Source: M3007 sp964630705 (GTDB lineage Bacteria; Bacteroidota; Bacteroidia; Chitinophagales; Saprospiraceae). Taken from it: a DNA stretch of 52,370 nucleotides. The notes under the pieces are model-generated. The model searched no databases and was not told the origin of the DNA. It saw only the letters and a list, made by a program, of their open reading frames with translations. The stretch spans positions 1 through 52,370 of the forward strand of contig CAZVZH010000008.1 of assembly GCA_964630705.1 (NCBI GenBank), read 5' to 3'. Shown here piece after piece: positions 9,530-17,988 of the stretch. The first letter of the stretch is position 1, and each line of letters opens with the position of its first letter. A program made the translations under genes and the position numbers.

Positions 9530-9922
9530 ATGGCTTTTGAAGTAGAAGGCAGGCTCCACCGGATTTTTCCGACCGAACAAAAAACCTCGAGTTTTCAGGC
9601 TCGGGAATTTGTGCTGGAGGTGCCCGATGGCAACTACCCCCAACTCGTGAAATTTCAAGCCGTGCAGGAACGCTGCGGCTTGCTGGACACGTTCAACGAA
9701 GGCGATGCCGTCAAGGTTTCGTTCGACCTGCGTGGCCGGGAGTGGAACGGGAAATACCTCACCAACCTGAACGCCTGGCGCATCGAAGCGGCCAGTGGCG
9801 GTGGCAGCGGCAGCGGCAGCGGACAAATATCGGCCCCGGATGAGCGTTTCCCGGCCGATCCTTTCCCGGACTATCAGGCCAGCCCGCCGCCGCCGGGTAA
9901 TTTGGACGACTTGCCCTTTTAA
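9530..9922 (+). CDS. DUF3127 protein with SSB-like C-terminal tail
   Basis: Small protein of 130 residues. Residues 1-95 (MAFEVEGRLHRIFPTEQKTSSF ... GREWNGKYLTNLNAWRIE) match DUF3127, a Bacteroidota family thought to adopt an OB-like fold. A Gly/Ser linker follows (about 97-107), then an acidic Pro-rich tail ending in DDLPF. This layout (OB-like domain, flexible linker, acidic DD-x-PF tip) is that of single-stranded DNA-binding protein, whose tip recruits repair and replication enzymes. Binding to nucleic acid is therefore an inference from architecture. It lies between the solute-binding protein and a W-repeat exported protein with gaps of only 26 and 15 bp, so it may be cotranscribed. Confidence 0.85.
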   Translation: MAFEVEGRLHRIFPTEQKTSSFQAREFVLEVPDGNYPQLVKFQAVQERCGLLDTFNEGDAVKVSFDLRGREWNGKYLTNLNAWRIEAASGGGSGSGSGQISAPDERFPADPFPDYQASPPPPGNLDDLPF

Positions 9923-9937
9923 ACAAGAGCGCATGGT

Positions 9938-10540
9938 ATGAACAAGTTGCTCTGTTCGGTTTTGCTGTTTTGCGCCTGGGCGTCAGCCCGGGCGCAAAAC
10001 CTGTCGGGTATCAGCACCCGGTGGAGCGACTCTTTTGTGGAATGGGAATTGTTTGTATTCGCCAGCGATTCGGCAGAAACTGCCGAACTCGGCGACGACG
10101 AGGAGCTCCCCGATGAAGCATTGTTCGGCGAACTCAAACTCCGCTGGCTCAACCTGCGCGACGACTGGTCGGAATGGGATTACCAGTTCGGCGACGAGCG
10201 CGGCACCATCCGGATGAAATGGAAAGACGACCCCAGCCAGTGGGAGCTCCGCAGCTACACCGGAGAAGTGGTGACCATGCGCGCCAGCTGGCGCGACGAC
10301 CTTTCGGAGTGGCGGGTCACCGACAACGCCATTTCGCTCCAACTCAAATGCCGTTGGAGCAACCAGGCCGACGAATGGCTGGTTCAAGATTCCAATTTCG
10401 GCACGTTTTATTTGTACACCCTTACCCAAGGTGACCCGCGCGATTGGGCGATTGAAGATAAGCTGAAGGCCCAGATTTCGCCGGCAATGAAAATGGCCTT
10501 GGTTTTTTTGACGGTTTTTCACGCCTCCCCCCGCTTGTAA
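9938..10540 (+). CDS. exported protein with five W-x-DD-x-S-x-W repeats, unknown
   Basis: Not recognised. 200 residues with a signal peptide (MNKLLCSVLLFCAWASARAQ). Five imperfect repeats carry paired tryptophans: W29/W36, W70/W80, W95/W102, W118/W125 and W140/W147; the last four are spaced by 22-25 residues, with a core such as WKDDPSQW or WRDDLSEW and a following beta strand. The pattern suggests a small repeating beta structure with exposed acidic loops. An acidic stretch (LGDDEELPDE) separates repeats one and two. The end (PAMKMALVFLTVFHA) is hydrophobic. It follows the DUF3127 gene by 15 bp. Confidence 0.7.
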   Translation: MNKLLCSVLLFCAWASARAQNLSGISTRWSDSFVEWELFVFASDSAETAELGDDEELPDEALFGELKLRWLNLRDDWSEWDYQFGDERGTIRMKWKDDPSQWELRSYTGEVVTMRASWRDDLSEWRVTDNAISLQLKCRWSNQADEWLVQDSNFGTFYLYTLTQGDPRDWAIEDKLKAQISPAMKMALVFLTVFHASPRL

Positions 10541-10699
10541 GAATGAAAAAAGCCGCGCTGTTTATTGGTGTATTTTAGCATTTCGGCAATAATTGCCAAA
10601 ATACCGGCCAACAAAAAGCAGGCTTTTTGCGTCTCTTTTCAGAAGCCTGCGTTCCATGCAATGGCTATCGAGTTCAACTATCTGATCAACCGACATAAC

Positions 10700-13441
10700 A
10701 TGAGAAAACCCATACTTGGCGCGCTAAGTATCCTCCTGGGGGCAGTCCTGGCCAGCGCACAACCTACCAACGACAACTGCACAAACCCCATTCCCATCCC
10801 CGACGTAACGAACTACTGCAGCCCGACAGGCGCTTTCACCAATGTAAACGCCACACCCTCGGGCTACGGCCCGGCCAACTGCTTTGGCATGGCCAGCAAC
10901 GACGTGTGGTTTTCCTTCGTGCCACAGTTTACCGACGTCACGGTGATCGTGCGTGGGGCTACCGCGCAGGCGCCTGGAGGCACCTTAAGAAATCCGCAGA
11001 TTGCGATTTACTATGGCACCTGCGGCGGGGTACTGAACGAGGTGCAGTGTCGGAGTTCCACCAATAATACCCATATCGCGGAGGCCAGTGAAAGCGGACT
11101 CCTGGTTGGCTCAACCTACCTGATCCGGGTGCAGGGTTTCAACAACGGTACCGGTACGTTCCAACTTTGCCTCAATAATTACAACCCGCCGGTCGACCCT
11201 ACCTCCGATTGCCCCACGGCATCGGTTTTGTGCGATAAGTCGCCTTTTGTCGTGCAAAGCGTGACCGGAGCGGGCAGCAATATTTCCGAATTGAACGATG
11301 CCACCTGTTTTTCCAACGGCGCACCGGGCAACTATGAATCGAACTCGACTTGGTTTACCTGGATTTGCGCGACTTCGGGAACGCTGGAATTTACCCTCAG
11401 CCCTTTGAACGTTGCCGACGATTTGGATTTTGTCCTATATCGCTTGCCAAACGGCGTAGGCAATTGTCAGGGCAAACAAGTCGTGCGGTGTATGGCCTCC
11501 GGCGAATCATTTTATCCCAGCCCCTGCATGGGGCCGACTGGGCTGCGCCCGGGCGATCCGGATATCAGTGAGAATGCCGGTTGTACGGATGCGGGCGACA
11601 ATGCCTGGCTGGCGCCGTTCGACATGGTGGCTGGGGAGGCCTACGCGCTTTGTGTGAATAATTTTACGACCAGTGGAAATGGTTTTGCCGTAGAATTTGG
11701 TGGCAGTGGGCAGTTTCTGGGCCCAGAGGCAAAATTTACGACTATTCCCGCGGCTGTTTGTTTGGGCACGCCGGTTCAAGTACAAGATGCCTCCACATTT
11801 GCCCTGGGGAGTATTACGGCTTGGAAATGGAGTTTTGGCGCCGACTCCGACCCCGGTGTGGCTTCGGGGAAAGGCCCGCACACCGTTACATTCAATACGC
11901 CTGGGCAGCACCCGGTGGTTTTGCAGGTAGAAACCGACTTGGGCTGCCGGGTAACGGCCATTCAAAATGTGCTGGTTTACCCCGATGTGGTGGTGGATAC
12001 GTTGATTGCTATGCCGGAGTGCAACGGCGGCGATAATGGGGCGATAACCATCAACAACATTGCAATGGGTACGCCGCCGTATCAATTCAGTTGGGAAGGC
12101 GGCCCGTTTTCTAACAACAATACGTTGACGGGGCTCACAGTTGGAACCTATAATTTGGTGATCCGCGACGCCAATAATTGCAAAACAGAACTAGATATCG
12201 AGGTGAAAGAGTTGGAACTTACGGTCGATCCCAATGTGACGCCACCGCTCTGTACGGGCGACGCCAACGGTTCCATAGTTTTAAATGTAACCAATGGTAA
12301 AGCGCCTTATTTGTTTGATTGGGGTAATGGTTTTATTCCCAACAATACCGAAGGTGGTTTTGCAGCCGGAACCTATACCATTCTTGGGCTTGATGCAAAT
12401 TTGTGCAAAGGCACTTTTGTAGTAGATGTTGTCGACCATCCGCCGGTTACTCTGGATGTTGATACGATCGACATTTCTTGTTTTGGCGCCAACGACGGCA
12501 TCGGTATCGCTATCGCCGGCGGGGGGGTAGGTAATTTCAGTTATTTGTGGAGCGACAGCCAAACCAATGAAGAAGCCAGCAGCCTGGGTCCAGGGCCTTA
12601 TGGGGTAACCGTCACAGATGGTAATGGATGCACAATTACCGGGAGTGTTTTTATTACCGAGCCGGGCGATGTCGCGGTTAATGTGTTGCGGGTGACCGAT
12701 TTGATTTGCAATGGCCAACCGGAAGGTATCATTGAAGTAGTAGGAATTGGTGGCCGGCCACCCTTTACGTTCAGCACCGATGGGGAGAATTACCTTGCTG
12801 GTCCGGCGCTAACCGGGCTCTTTGCTGGCGACTATTGGGTAAAAATTAAAGACTCGGCTGGCTGCATCGACTCTGTATTTGCAGCGGTACAACAACCACC
12901 ACCGCTGATTGTCGTCGCTCAGCCGGGCGATACGACGCTCGACCTGGGCTATGATTTTCGGGTTCAAACCTTTACGCTGCCGGAGGGGCGGCCCGTGAGT
13001 TTCCAATGGACGCCAGCCATCGGTCTCAACTGTTCCGACTGCCCGGAGCCTACTATTGTGGCCATTAACGACGAAATCTACGTCATTAAAATAACAGATG
13101 AGGACGGTTGTATGGCTTTTGATACGGTCCGGGTGTTGGTCAATCGCGACCGACCGATATACGTACCGAATGTTTTTGCCCCGGACAAGCCTTTCCCGAA
13201 TGATCATTTTACCTTGTTCGGCGGGCCTGCTGCCCAACAAATTCAACTCATGCGCATTTATGACCGATGGGGGACATTGGTTTTTGAAACGCAAAACATT
13301 TCACTTGGCGAGCCCAATCTTGGTTGGGACGGGACTTACAAAGGCCAGTTGGTTAGTGGCGTATTTACGTTTTATGCGACGGTGCTTTTCATCGATCAAC
13401 AGGAGGTGACTTATGAGGGGAGCGTGACCGTCATTCGATAA
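10700..13441 (+). CDS. large surface protein with PKD and SprB-like repeats and gliding-type (T9SS type B) C-terminal domain
   Basis: Secreted surface protein of 913 residues from the chosen start. The frame is open 45 codons earlier, but only the ATG at 10700 is followed by a signal peptide (MRKPILGALSILLGAVLASAQ). Two N-terminal beta-sandwich modules follow (NDNCTNPIPIPD ... NDVWFSF; later SNSTWFTWICA), then a PKD-like domain (ITAWKWSFG ... NTPGQHPVVLQVETDLGC). Next come several repeats such as CNGGDNGAITINN, CTGDANGSIVLNV, CFGANDGIGIAI and CNGQPEGIIEVVG, typical of the SprB repeat found in gliding adhesins. The end (IYVPNVFAPDKPFPNDHF ... LMRIYDRWGTLVFE ... GVFTFYA) is the gliding motility-associated C-terminal domain. 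Likely an adhesin or polysaccharide-contacting protein. A strong terminator follows at 13460-13496. Confidence 0.92.
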   Translation: MRKPILGALSILLGAVLASAQPTNDNCTNPIPIPDVTNYCSPTGAFTNVNATPSGYGPANCFGMASNDVWFSFVPQFTDVTVIVRGATAQAPGGTLRNPQIAIYYGTCGGVLNEVQCRSSTNNTHIAEASESGLLVGSTYLIRVQGFNNGTGTFQLCLNNYNPPVDPTSDCPTASVLCDKSPFVVQSVTGAGSNISELNDATCFSNGAPGNYESNSTWFTWICATSGTLEFTLSPLNVADDLDFVLYRLPNGVGNCQGKQVVRCMASGESFYPSPCMGPTGLRPGDPDISENAGCTDAGDNAWLAPFDMVAGEAYALCVNNFTTSGNGFAVEFGGSGQFLGPEAKFTTIPAAVCLGTPVQVQDASTFALGSITAWKWSFGADSDPGVASGKGPHTVTFNTPGQHPVVLQVETDLGCRVTAIQNVLVYPDVVVDTLIAMPECNGGDNGAITINNIAMGTPPYQFSWEGGPFSNNNTLTGLTVGTYNLVIRDANNCKTELDIEVKELELTVDPNVTPPLCTGDANGSIVLNVTNGKAPYLFDWGNGFIPNNTEGGFAAGTYTILGLDANLCKGTFVVDVVDHPPVTLDVDTIDISCFGANDGIGIAIAGGGVGNFSYLWSDSQTNEEASSLGPGPYGVTVTDGNGCTITGSVFITEPGDVAVNVLRVTDLICNGQPEGIIEVVGIGGRPPFTFSTDGENYLAGPALTGLFAGDYWVKIKDSAGCIDSVFAAVQQPPPLIVVAQPGDTTLDLGYDFRVQTFTLPEGRPVSFQWTPAIGLNCSDCPEPTIVAINDEIYVIKITDEDGCMAFDTVRVLVNRDRPIYVPNVFAPDKPFPNDHFTLFGGPAAQQIQLMRIYDRWGTLVFETQNISLGEPNLGWDGTYKGQLVSGVFTFYATVLFIDQQEVTYEGSVTVIR

Positions 13442-13459
13442 AGCCTTGATCGGTAATAG

Positions 13460-13496
13460 AAAACGGGCAAGTGGAAATTCTCCACTTGCCCGTTTT
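13460..13496. terminator. bidirectional intrinsic terminator
   Basis: A perfect 16-bp stem (AAAACGGGCAAGTGGA at 13460-13475 with its complement at 13481-13496) around a 5-nt loop, with A-run and T-run at the two feet. It lies between the convergent adhesin gene (stop 13441) and MltA gene (stop 13518) and can end both transcripts. Confidence 0.9.
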
Positions 13497-13517
13497 GCAA
13501 AAAAATATTGGAATCGT

Positions 13518-14579
13518 TTATTGTTTTGGCAGTAGTAGCCATAAACGGCCGTAACCATTGATTTTTCTCGCTTCTTGCAGCCCTTTTTTCCCAATACCAC
13601 TATACAAATCAAGTCGTTTCGTAGTCAAAATGGCGCCGCCACGGTCTTGAGCAAAAAGTATTCGGTAAGTGTAGCCTTTCAGCCGGCCGGCTGCATCCAG
13701 ATCAGGAAGCTCTGCAAGTAAGGTGGCGCCAATAGGAATATAGCGCGGATCTACCGCAACCGAGTAACCAGCCGTAAGCGGAAAATATCCGGCGCCAATA
13801 ACATCTTCATCACTCATTTTTTTGAAAAAAACATACGAACCGCCTGCGCCTTTTACAGAGCCTCCAAAGCCGAAATGTTCTCGTTTTCCATCCGGATATT
13901 CTACCCAGCAGGAACCTTGTAATTGGGCGTTGGATACCTCTCGCGTACTGCTTACCCAGGCCAGTTCCAAGCCTTTGCCATCCAATGCGCCTGCCGAGAT
14001 AGCGGCAGGGGAGGGGACGTTGCTTTCAGGGCGGCGCAACAAGGGTACGGAAAACTGGGACGTACGCACCCGGCTGGCCTCGATAATGGGCGTATAATAG
14101 CCTGTAATGCGTACCCGGTCTTTTTTCAAGTCGGTTTTAACTTTGTAAAAGTCAAATCGATCTAACAATGCATCTGGCTGCAGAATCTGACAGCCTTGCA
14201 ACAGTTCGATGGTTTGAAGCATTTCAGCTTTACTAATTCCTTTTACGGGGTACTCCGCTACATCTTTCCGGCGCAAATAATTGGCCTGTTCGTACATAGC
14301 CTCCAGCATAGGAGCGTCAAATGGCAAGTAGGAAAGCGTATCCGGAGAAGTAAAATGAAGGACCGTTGACCTGACTTGGCGTTTCAGAATCAATGGTTTA
14401 GCCCGCATGGGGGGAGCCATTGCAGCTAAGCGAGCGGGCGCTGCGGCACCAATTCCAGCGGCGGTAACAACCGCAGATGCCGCATTAATTCCAGGTGCAA
14501 CCGGAGTGTTGCTGCAATCCAAAGTAAGCAAAAAGGGAGTGAGCAGCAGGCAGAAAAAAAGCGATAATTTGTTTAGCAT
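13518..14579 (-). CDS. MltA-family murein lytic transglycosylase with 3D domain
   Basis: Exported peptidoglycan-cleaving enzyme of 353 residues; it cuts the MurNAc-GlcNAc bond and forms 1,6-anhydroMurNAc. The N-terminus is a hydrophobic signal (LSLFFCLLLTPFLLTLDC), possibly a lipoprotein signal with Cys22, though the lipobox is poor. The MltA domain includes RITGYYTPIIEAS and GKGLELAWVSST; the C-terminal 3D barrel has GYSVAVDPRYIPIGATLLAELP, AQDRGGAI with the expected catalytic Asp, LDLYSG and GRLWLLLPKQ. Length is usual for the family. A -7 box at 14688-14695 lies about 110 bp upstream. Confidence 0.93.
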   Translation of the reverse strand: MLNKLSLFFCLLLTPFLLTLDCSNTPVAPGINAASAVVTAAGIGAAAPARLAAMAPPMRAKPLILKRQVRSTVLHFTSPDTLSYLPFDAPMLEAMYEQANYLRRKDVAEYPVKGISKAEMLQTIELLQGCQILQPDALLDRFDFYKVKTDLKKDRVRITGYYTPIIEASRVRTSQFSVPLLRRPESNVPSPAAISAGALDGKGLELAWVSSTREVSNAQLQGSCWVEYPDGKREHFGFGGSVKGAGGSYVFFKKMSDEDVIGAGYFPLTAGYSVAVDPRYIPIGATLLAELPDLDAAGRLKGYTYRILFAQDRGGAILTTKRLDLYSGIGKKGLQEARKINGYGRLWLLLPKQ

Positions 14580-14687
14580 AAATTGGTGGGGTGTTGCTTC
14601 GCACGCTGCCCATTATTGAAATTTTTCTGGGCGCAATTACAATCCCTACACTTTACTGGCGAAGACACCCGGCGCTTTGATGGTGTG

Positions 14688-14695
14688 CAAAGTTA
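14688..14695 (-). promoter_or_regulatory. -7 promoter box for the mltA-like gene
   Basis: The minus strand reads TAACTTTG, a match to TAnnTTTG, about 110 bp before the start codon at 14579. No clear -33 element is visible at 19-21 bp distance. Confidence 0.4.
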
Positions 14696-14815
14696 TGTGA
14701 ATTTTAAGGATATATGCTTCGCTATTAACAATCATTAGCATTCTATTAACTCAAAAAATGTTGATATTCAACAAGTTGTAAAAATTTCATTTTTTTGGGG
14801 CGGATCGAGGATTCC

Positions 14816-15406
14816 TTAAAATATTAACTTGTTCTGGCGACGTAGTTCATTCGCTTTTAACAGAGCCATAACGGATATTGCATCGGTAATTATACCGTCC
14901 AAAACCATATTGACGGCCTCTTCAAATGGAATGCGTGCGACCTGTAATAGTTCGGTGTCTTCCGGTTGTGGCTTGCAGAATTCCAAATTTTCTGCCAGGT
15001 ACACCATTCCGAATTCCGTTGTTACAGAATTAGAAAGATGTGATTCCAATAGGAGTGTCCATTTCTTTGCCCGGATTCCTGTTTCTTCTAGCAGTTCCCG
15101 CTGAGCAGATTCTAAAATTGGGATTCCAAGCGGCCCTCCACCCTCCGGTATTTCCCAGCTGTATCGTCCCAAGGTATATCGATATTGGCCTACCAACCAT
15201 GTGTATCCAAACGCATCAATTGGTATAATTCCTATTGCGACATTTTTAAAACGCACGACCCCGTAAATTCCAGCGCCGCCTGAAGGGTTAATGACCTCAT
15301 GATGCAAAACCTCAATCCAGGGATTGTCATATACCTGACACACGCTCAACGTTTGCCACGGATTATTGGTCGGTTGGGTGCCTTCACTTTGGAATTCGGT
15401 GCCCAT
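14816..15406 (-). CDS. Nudix hydrolase, ADP-ribose pyrophosphatase-like
   Basis: Cytosolic hydrolase of 196 residues that would split a nucleoside diphosphate linked to another moiety, such as ADP-ribose. The Nudix helix is seen as GGGPLGIPILESAQRELLEETG, with the metal-binding core RELLEETG intact, preceded by SWEIPE as in ADP-ribose pyrophosphatases. The N-terminus (NPWQTLSVCQVYDNPWIEVLHHEVINPSG) fits this subfamily and GIIPIDAFGYTWLVGQYRYTLG is the usual substrate-side strand pair. The substrate is inferred from subfamily resemblance only. It is separated from mltA by 236 bp. Confidence 0.88.
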   Translation of the reverse strand: MGTEFQSEGTQPTNNPWQTLSVCQVYDNPWIEVLHHEVINPSGGAGIYGVVRFKNVAIGIIPIDAFGYTWLVGQYRYTLGRYSWEIPEGGGPLGIPILESAQRELLEETGIRAKKWTLLLESHLSNSVTTEFGMVYLAENLEFCKPQPEDTELLQVARIPFEEAVNMVLDGIITDAISVMALLKANELRRQNKLIF

Positions 15407-15988
15407 TTGGCTACTTTTGTCGAAAATCCTTCAGCATACCTTGAAAAGCTTGACATTAGCATGACAAAGCCAAGGCACTGAACAATGTTTCTGTGTTTTT
15501 ACTTTTTTTGAAATTGTTGCGGCTGTAATCTCCCCCCTGCGCCTCCCGCATTCCCCCTTTTTGCAACATAACCATACAGCCGGTATTTTCCGGTTTTCTG
15601 ATTTACGGAGTTTGAATACGGTTTAGAAGTGTTCGCTCTACCCTGGCACCGGTCCTTATTTCCGAGAATTCGGCATATTGCTTTGACAAGCGGTATTTGG
15701 GGAAGTGGGGTATTCACTCAGGAGAAGATCGCAAATTGTACAGCTTACTTGTTTGTTTGGACGCGATCCGTGCGATTAGAAAACTGGCAAGAATTGGAGA
15801 TTAAGCCAGCAAAAAGGTTAAGTAACATGAGGATAAAATCATATACAGCCAAAATCGGGCCATTTCTTTTAGGCAGATAAAATTAATTGGCTGTCCCCCC
15901 AAATAATCACACCATTACAACAGACTAATCTTTCTGCCTGCCTGCAGGCGATTTTCATAATATTGAGAAAACGAAAAACTTCCGGTTT
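15407..15988. other. 582-bp region without recognisable gene
   Basis: Between the divergent Nudix and esterase genes. Only short open frames without good starts are present (for example on the plus strand near 15629-15880), with no family motif, so I call no gene. A short palindrome of the GCCTGCAGGC type lies near 15939-15948. The stretch may hold both promoters and possibly degraded sequence; no strong TAnnTTTG box was found upstream of the esterase. Confidence 0.5.
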
Positions 15989-17398
15989 ATGCTACACACG
16001 TACCCTCTACGTGCCATTTGCTGGGTTTTTGCGCTCTTTTTTCCAGGGCTGCTTGCCGCGCAACTCACCATAAATGTGACGTCGGTTCCGCAGAATACTC
16101 CAGCCAGCGCAAAAATTTATCTTTCCGGCACCTTTAACAACTGGGACCCCGCTGATGCCAATTTAATACTGACCAAACAACCCAACGGGCAGTATTCAAT
16201 TACGCTCACCCCGCCTATCGGGCCTGTTCGGTTTAAATTTACCCGAGGGAGCTGGGCCAGTGTCGAAGGTAATGCCAGCGGCGGCTTCCAACCCGACCAC
16301 CTCACAACTTACGCTGGCCTGCCCCAAACCATTAACATGAGCATCCTGAGCTGGGAAGACTTATCCAATTCGGGTGCGACAGCCGGCGTAAGTATACTGA
16401 ATAACAACTTTTATATCCCACAACTCAGTCGCACCCGACGCATTTGGATTTATTTGCCGCCCGATTACAATACCTCTACTAAAAAATACCCGGTTTTGTA
16501 CATGCAAGACGGGCAAAACCTGTTCGACCCCGCTACCAGCTTTTCCGGAGAATGGGAAGTGGACGAGTCCCTGAATGAGCTTTTTACTCAAGGCGATTAC
16601 GGCTGCATTGTTGTAGGCATCGATAACGGAGGCGTAAACCGCCTGAACGAATACTCCCCCTGGGTAAACCAATTGTACGGAGGTGGCCAGGGCGATGAAT
16701 ATATCAGCTTCATTGTGAACACGCTTAAACCGCATATCGACGGAACATTCAGGACCCGCCCCGACCGCCAACACACCGCCATAATGGGCAGTAGCATGGG
16801 CGGATTAATTTCCATGTACGCGCTGATGGAATACCAACACATTTTTTCCAAAGCAGGTGTTTTTTCGCCAGCCTTTTGGTTTGCGGGCGACAATCCCACC
16901 AGTCAGGTTTTGGGCGTAGGCAAACGCAACGAGCTTAAAGTGTATTTCCTGGCAGGCGGGCAAGAGCCGGCTTATGTTACCCAGGATATTCAGGAAATCA
17001 TGGATGCGATGCGCACCGTAGGTTTTGAAGAAAAAGAAATGAACTTGCGTGTGCCTGCTGATGGGCAACACTCCGAATGGTTTTGGCGCCGGGAATTCCC
17101 CGAAGCTTACAAATGGCTGTTCGCAGGGGCTGTTACCGCTACTGATGAGGCCTATGAAAGCCAACCCCAGCTGGAAGTTTTCCCTAACCCGACTACCGAT
17201 TGGATTCGCATAGCCGGATTCGAACAGGAAGACCAGCTTCAGGTACAAATATTAGGCCTCGATGGTTCGCTGAAACACGACGTACAAATTCAGCCAGGCG
17301 ACGCCATTTCTACCTCCGACCTGCCGGTCGGATTTTATGCCGTGCGCGTCCGGACTGAAAAGTCAAACTGGATAGTTACCAAAATGGTACGCCGGTAA
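15989..17398 (+). CDS. secreted alpha/beta-hydrolase esterase with N-terminal starch-binding-like domain and T9SS tail
   Basis: Secreted enzyme of 469 residues. Signal peptide about 1-24. Residues about 25-110 (KIYLSGTFNNWDPADANLILTK ... PVRFKFTRGSW) resemble the CBM48/CBM20-type glycogen-recognition fold. Residues about 140-380 are a putative esterase (PF00756 type): YLPPDYN, VLYMQDGQNLFD, then IMGSSMGG with nucleophile Ser269, and DGQHSEWFW with the likely catalytic His361. Residues about 390-469 (LEVFPNPTTDWIRIAG ... GFYAVRV) form a T9SS type A domain. Relatives include acetyl- or feruloyl-xylan esterases and enterochelin-type esterases; the carbohydrate-binding module favours a polysaccharide ester, but this is inference. 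A bidirectional terminator follows. Confidence 0.9.
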   Translation: MLHTYPLRAICWVFALFFPGLLAAQLTINVTSVPQNTPASAKIYLSGTFNNWDPADANLILTKQPNGQYSITLTPPIGPVRFKFTRGSWASVEGNASGGFQPDHLTTYAGLPQTINMSILSWEDLSNSGATAGVSILNNNFYIPQLSRTRRIWIYLPPDYNTSTKKYPVLYMQDGQNLFDPATSFSGEWEVDESLNELFTQGDYGCIVVGIDNGGVNRLNEYSPWVNQLYGGGQGDEYISFIVNTLKPHIDGTFRTRPDRQHTAIMGSSMGGLISMYALMEYQHIFSKAGVFSPAFWFAGDNPTSQVLGVGKRNELKVYFLAGGQEPAYVTQDIQEIMDAMRTVGFEEKEMNLRVPADGQHSEWFWRREFPEAYKWLFAGAVTATDEAYESQPQLEVFPNPTTDWIRIAGFEQEDQLQVQILGLDGSLKHDVQIQPGDAISTSDLPVGFYAVRVRTEKSNWIVTKMVRR

Positions 17399-17417
17399 AA
17401 CAAGTTTTTCTATATAG

Positions 17418-17450
17418 AAAAGCCGTTCCTGGTTGCAGGAACGGCTTTTT
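17418..17450. terminator. bidirectional intrinsic terminator
   Basis: AGCCGTTCCTG at 17421-17431 pairs perfectly with 17436-17446 around a GTTG loop, flanked by AAAA and TTTT. It lies between the convergent esterase (stop 17398) and TonB-domain gene (stop 17460). Confidence 0.9.
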
Positions 17451-17459
17451 ATTTATTTG

Positions 17460-17882
17460 CTAAGGCTTTTTCCCGTCCAAAGCAAACTTGATCGGCAAAG
17501 TCACCTCTGCCGCTACCAACTTCCCTTCGCTTTCCGCTGGTATCCAGCGTGGCATGGCCCGAATGACGCGAACAGACTCCAAAACGAAGTCTTCACGCGG
17601 ATTCTGGCTGGCTTCCGACAGGGTTGTTATCTTCGACACGGCCCCGTCTTTCCCGACCGTAAACTTCGCTACCACCATTCCCGTTGCTCCGGATTTTTTG
17701 GCGCCCTCCGGATACCGGATGTTTTGAACCATGTAGTCGATCAATGCCGGCATTCCGCCCGGAAACTCCGGTTGTTTTTCCGGCCCGCCAGCGGCTTTTT
17801 GTGCAGACGCCGGCATTGCCAGCAGCAAGATGAAAGCCACTTGAAAAAGGGCTTTTGCGCAAATACTGTGTTTTGTTTGCAT
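17460..17882 (-). CDS. small exported TonB C-terminal domain protein
   Basis: 140 residues: a signal peptide or single N-terminal membrane anchor (SICAKALFQVAFILLLAMPASAQK) followed directly by one TonB C-terminal domain (EFPGGMPALIDYMVQNIRYPEGAKKSGATGMVVAKFTVGKDGAV ... VIRAMPRWIPA ... VTLPIKFAL). It lacks the proline-rich spacer of classical TonB, so it is unlikely to span the periplasm and energise receptors by itself. Its domain is closely like the one fused to the M56 protein encoded 106 bp upstream in the same direction, suggesting duplication and shared operon. Confidence 0.88.
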   Translation of the reverse strand: MQTKHSICAKALFQVAFILLLAMPASAQKAAGGPEKQPEFPGGMPALIDYMVQNIRYPEGAKKSGATGMVVAKFTVGKDGAVSKITTLSEASQNPREDFVLESVRVIRAMPRWIPAESEGKLVAAEVTLPIKFALDGKKP

Positions 17883-17988
17883 AACTAATATTTGTAAAAA
17901 TGAAGAAAGAACATGGCCAGGCTTGTCCGCGATGGAACAAGCTAAATTTGATATTGGGAGTGTTCATAATTGTTGGGGATCGAACGCT

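Noticed and set aside
15499..15880. short frames of 72-83 codons on both strands in the Nudix-esterase spacer
   Set aside because: Poor starts and no recognisable sequence; treated as non-coding.
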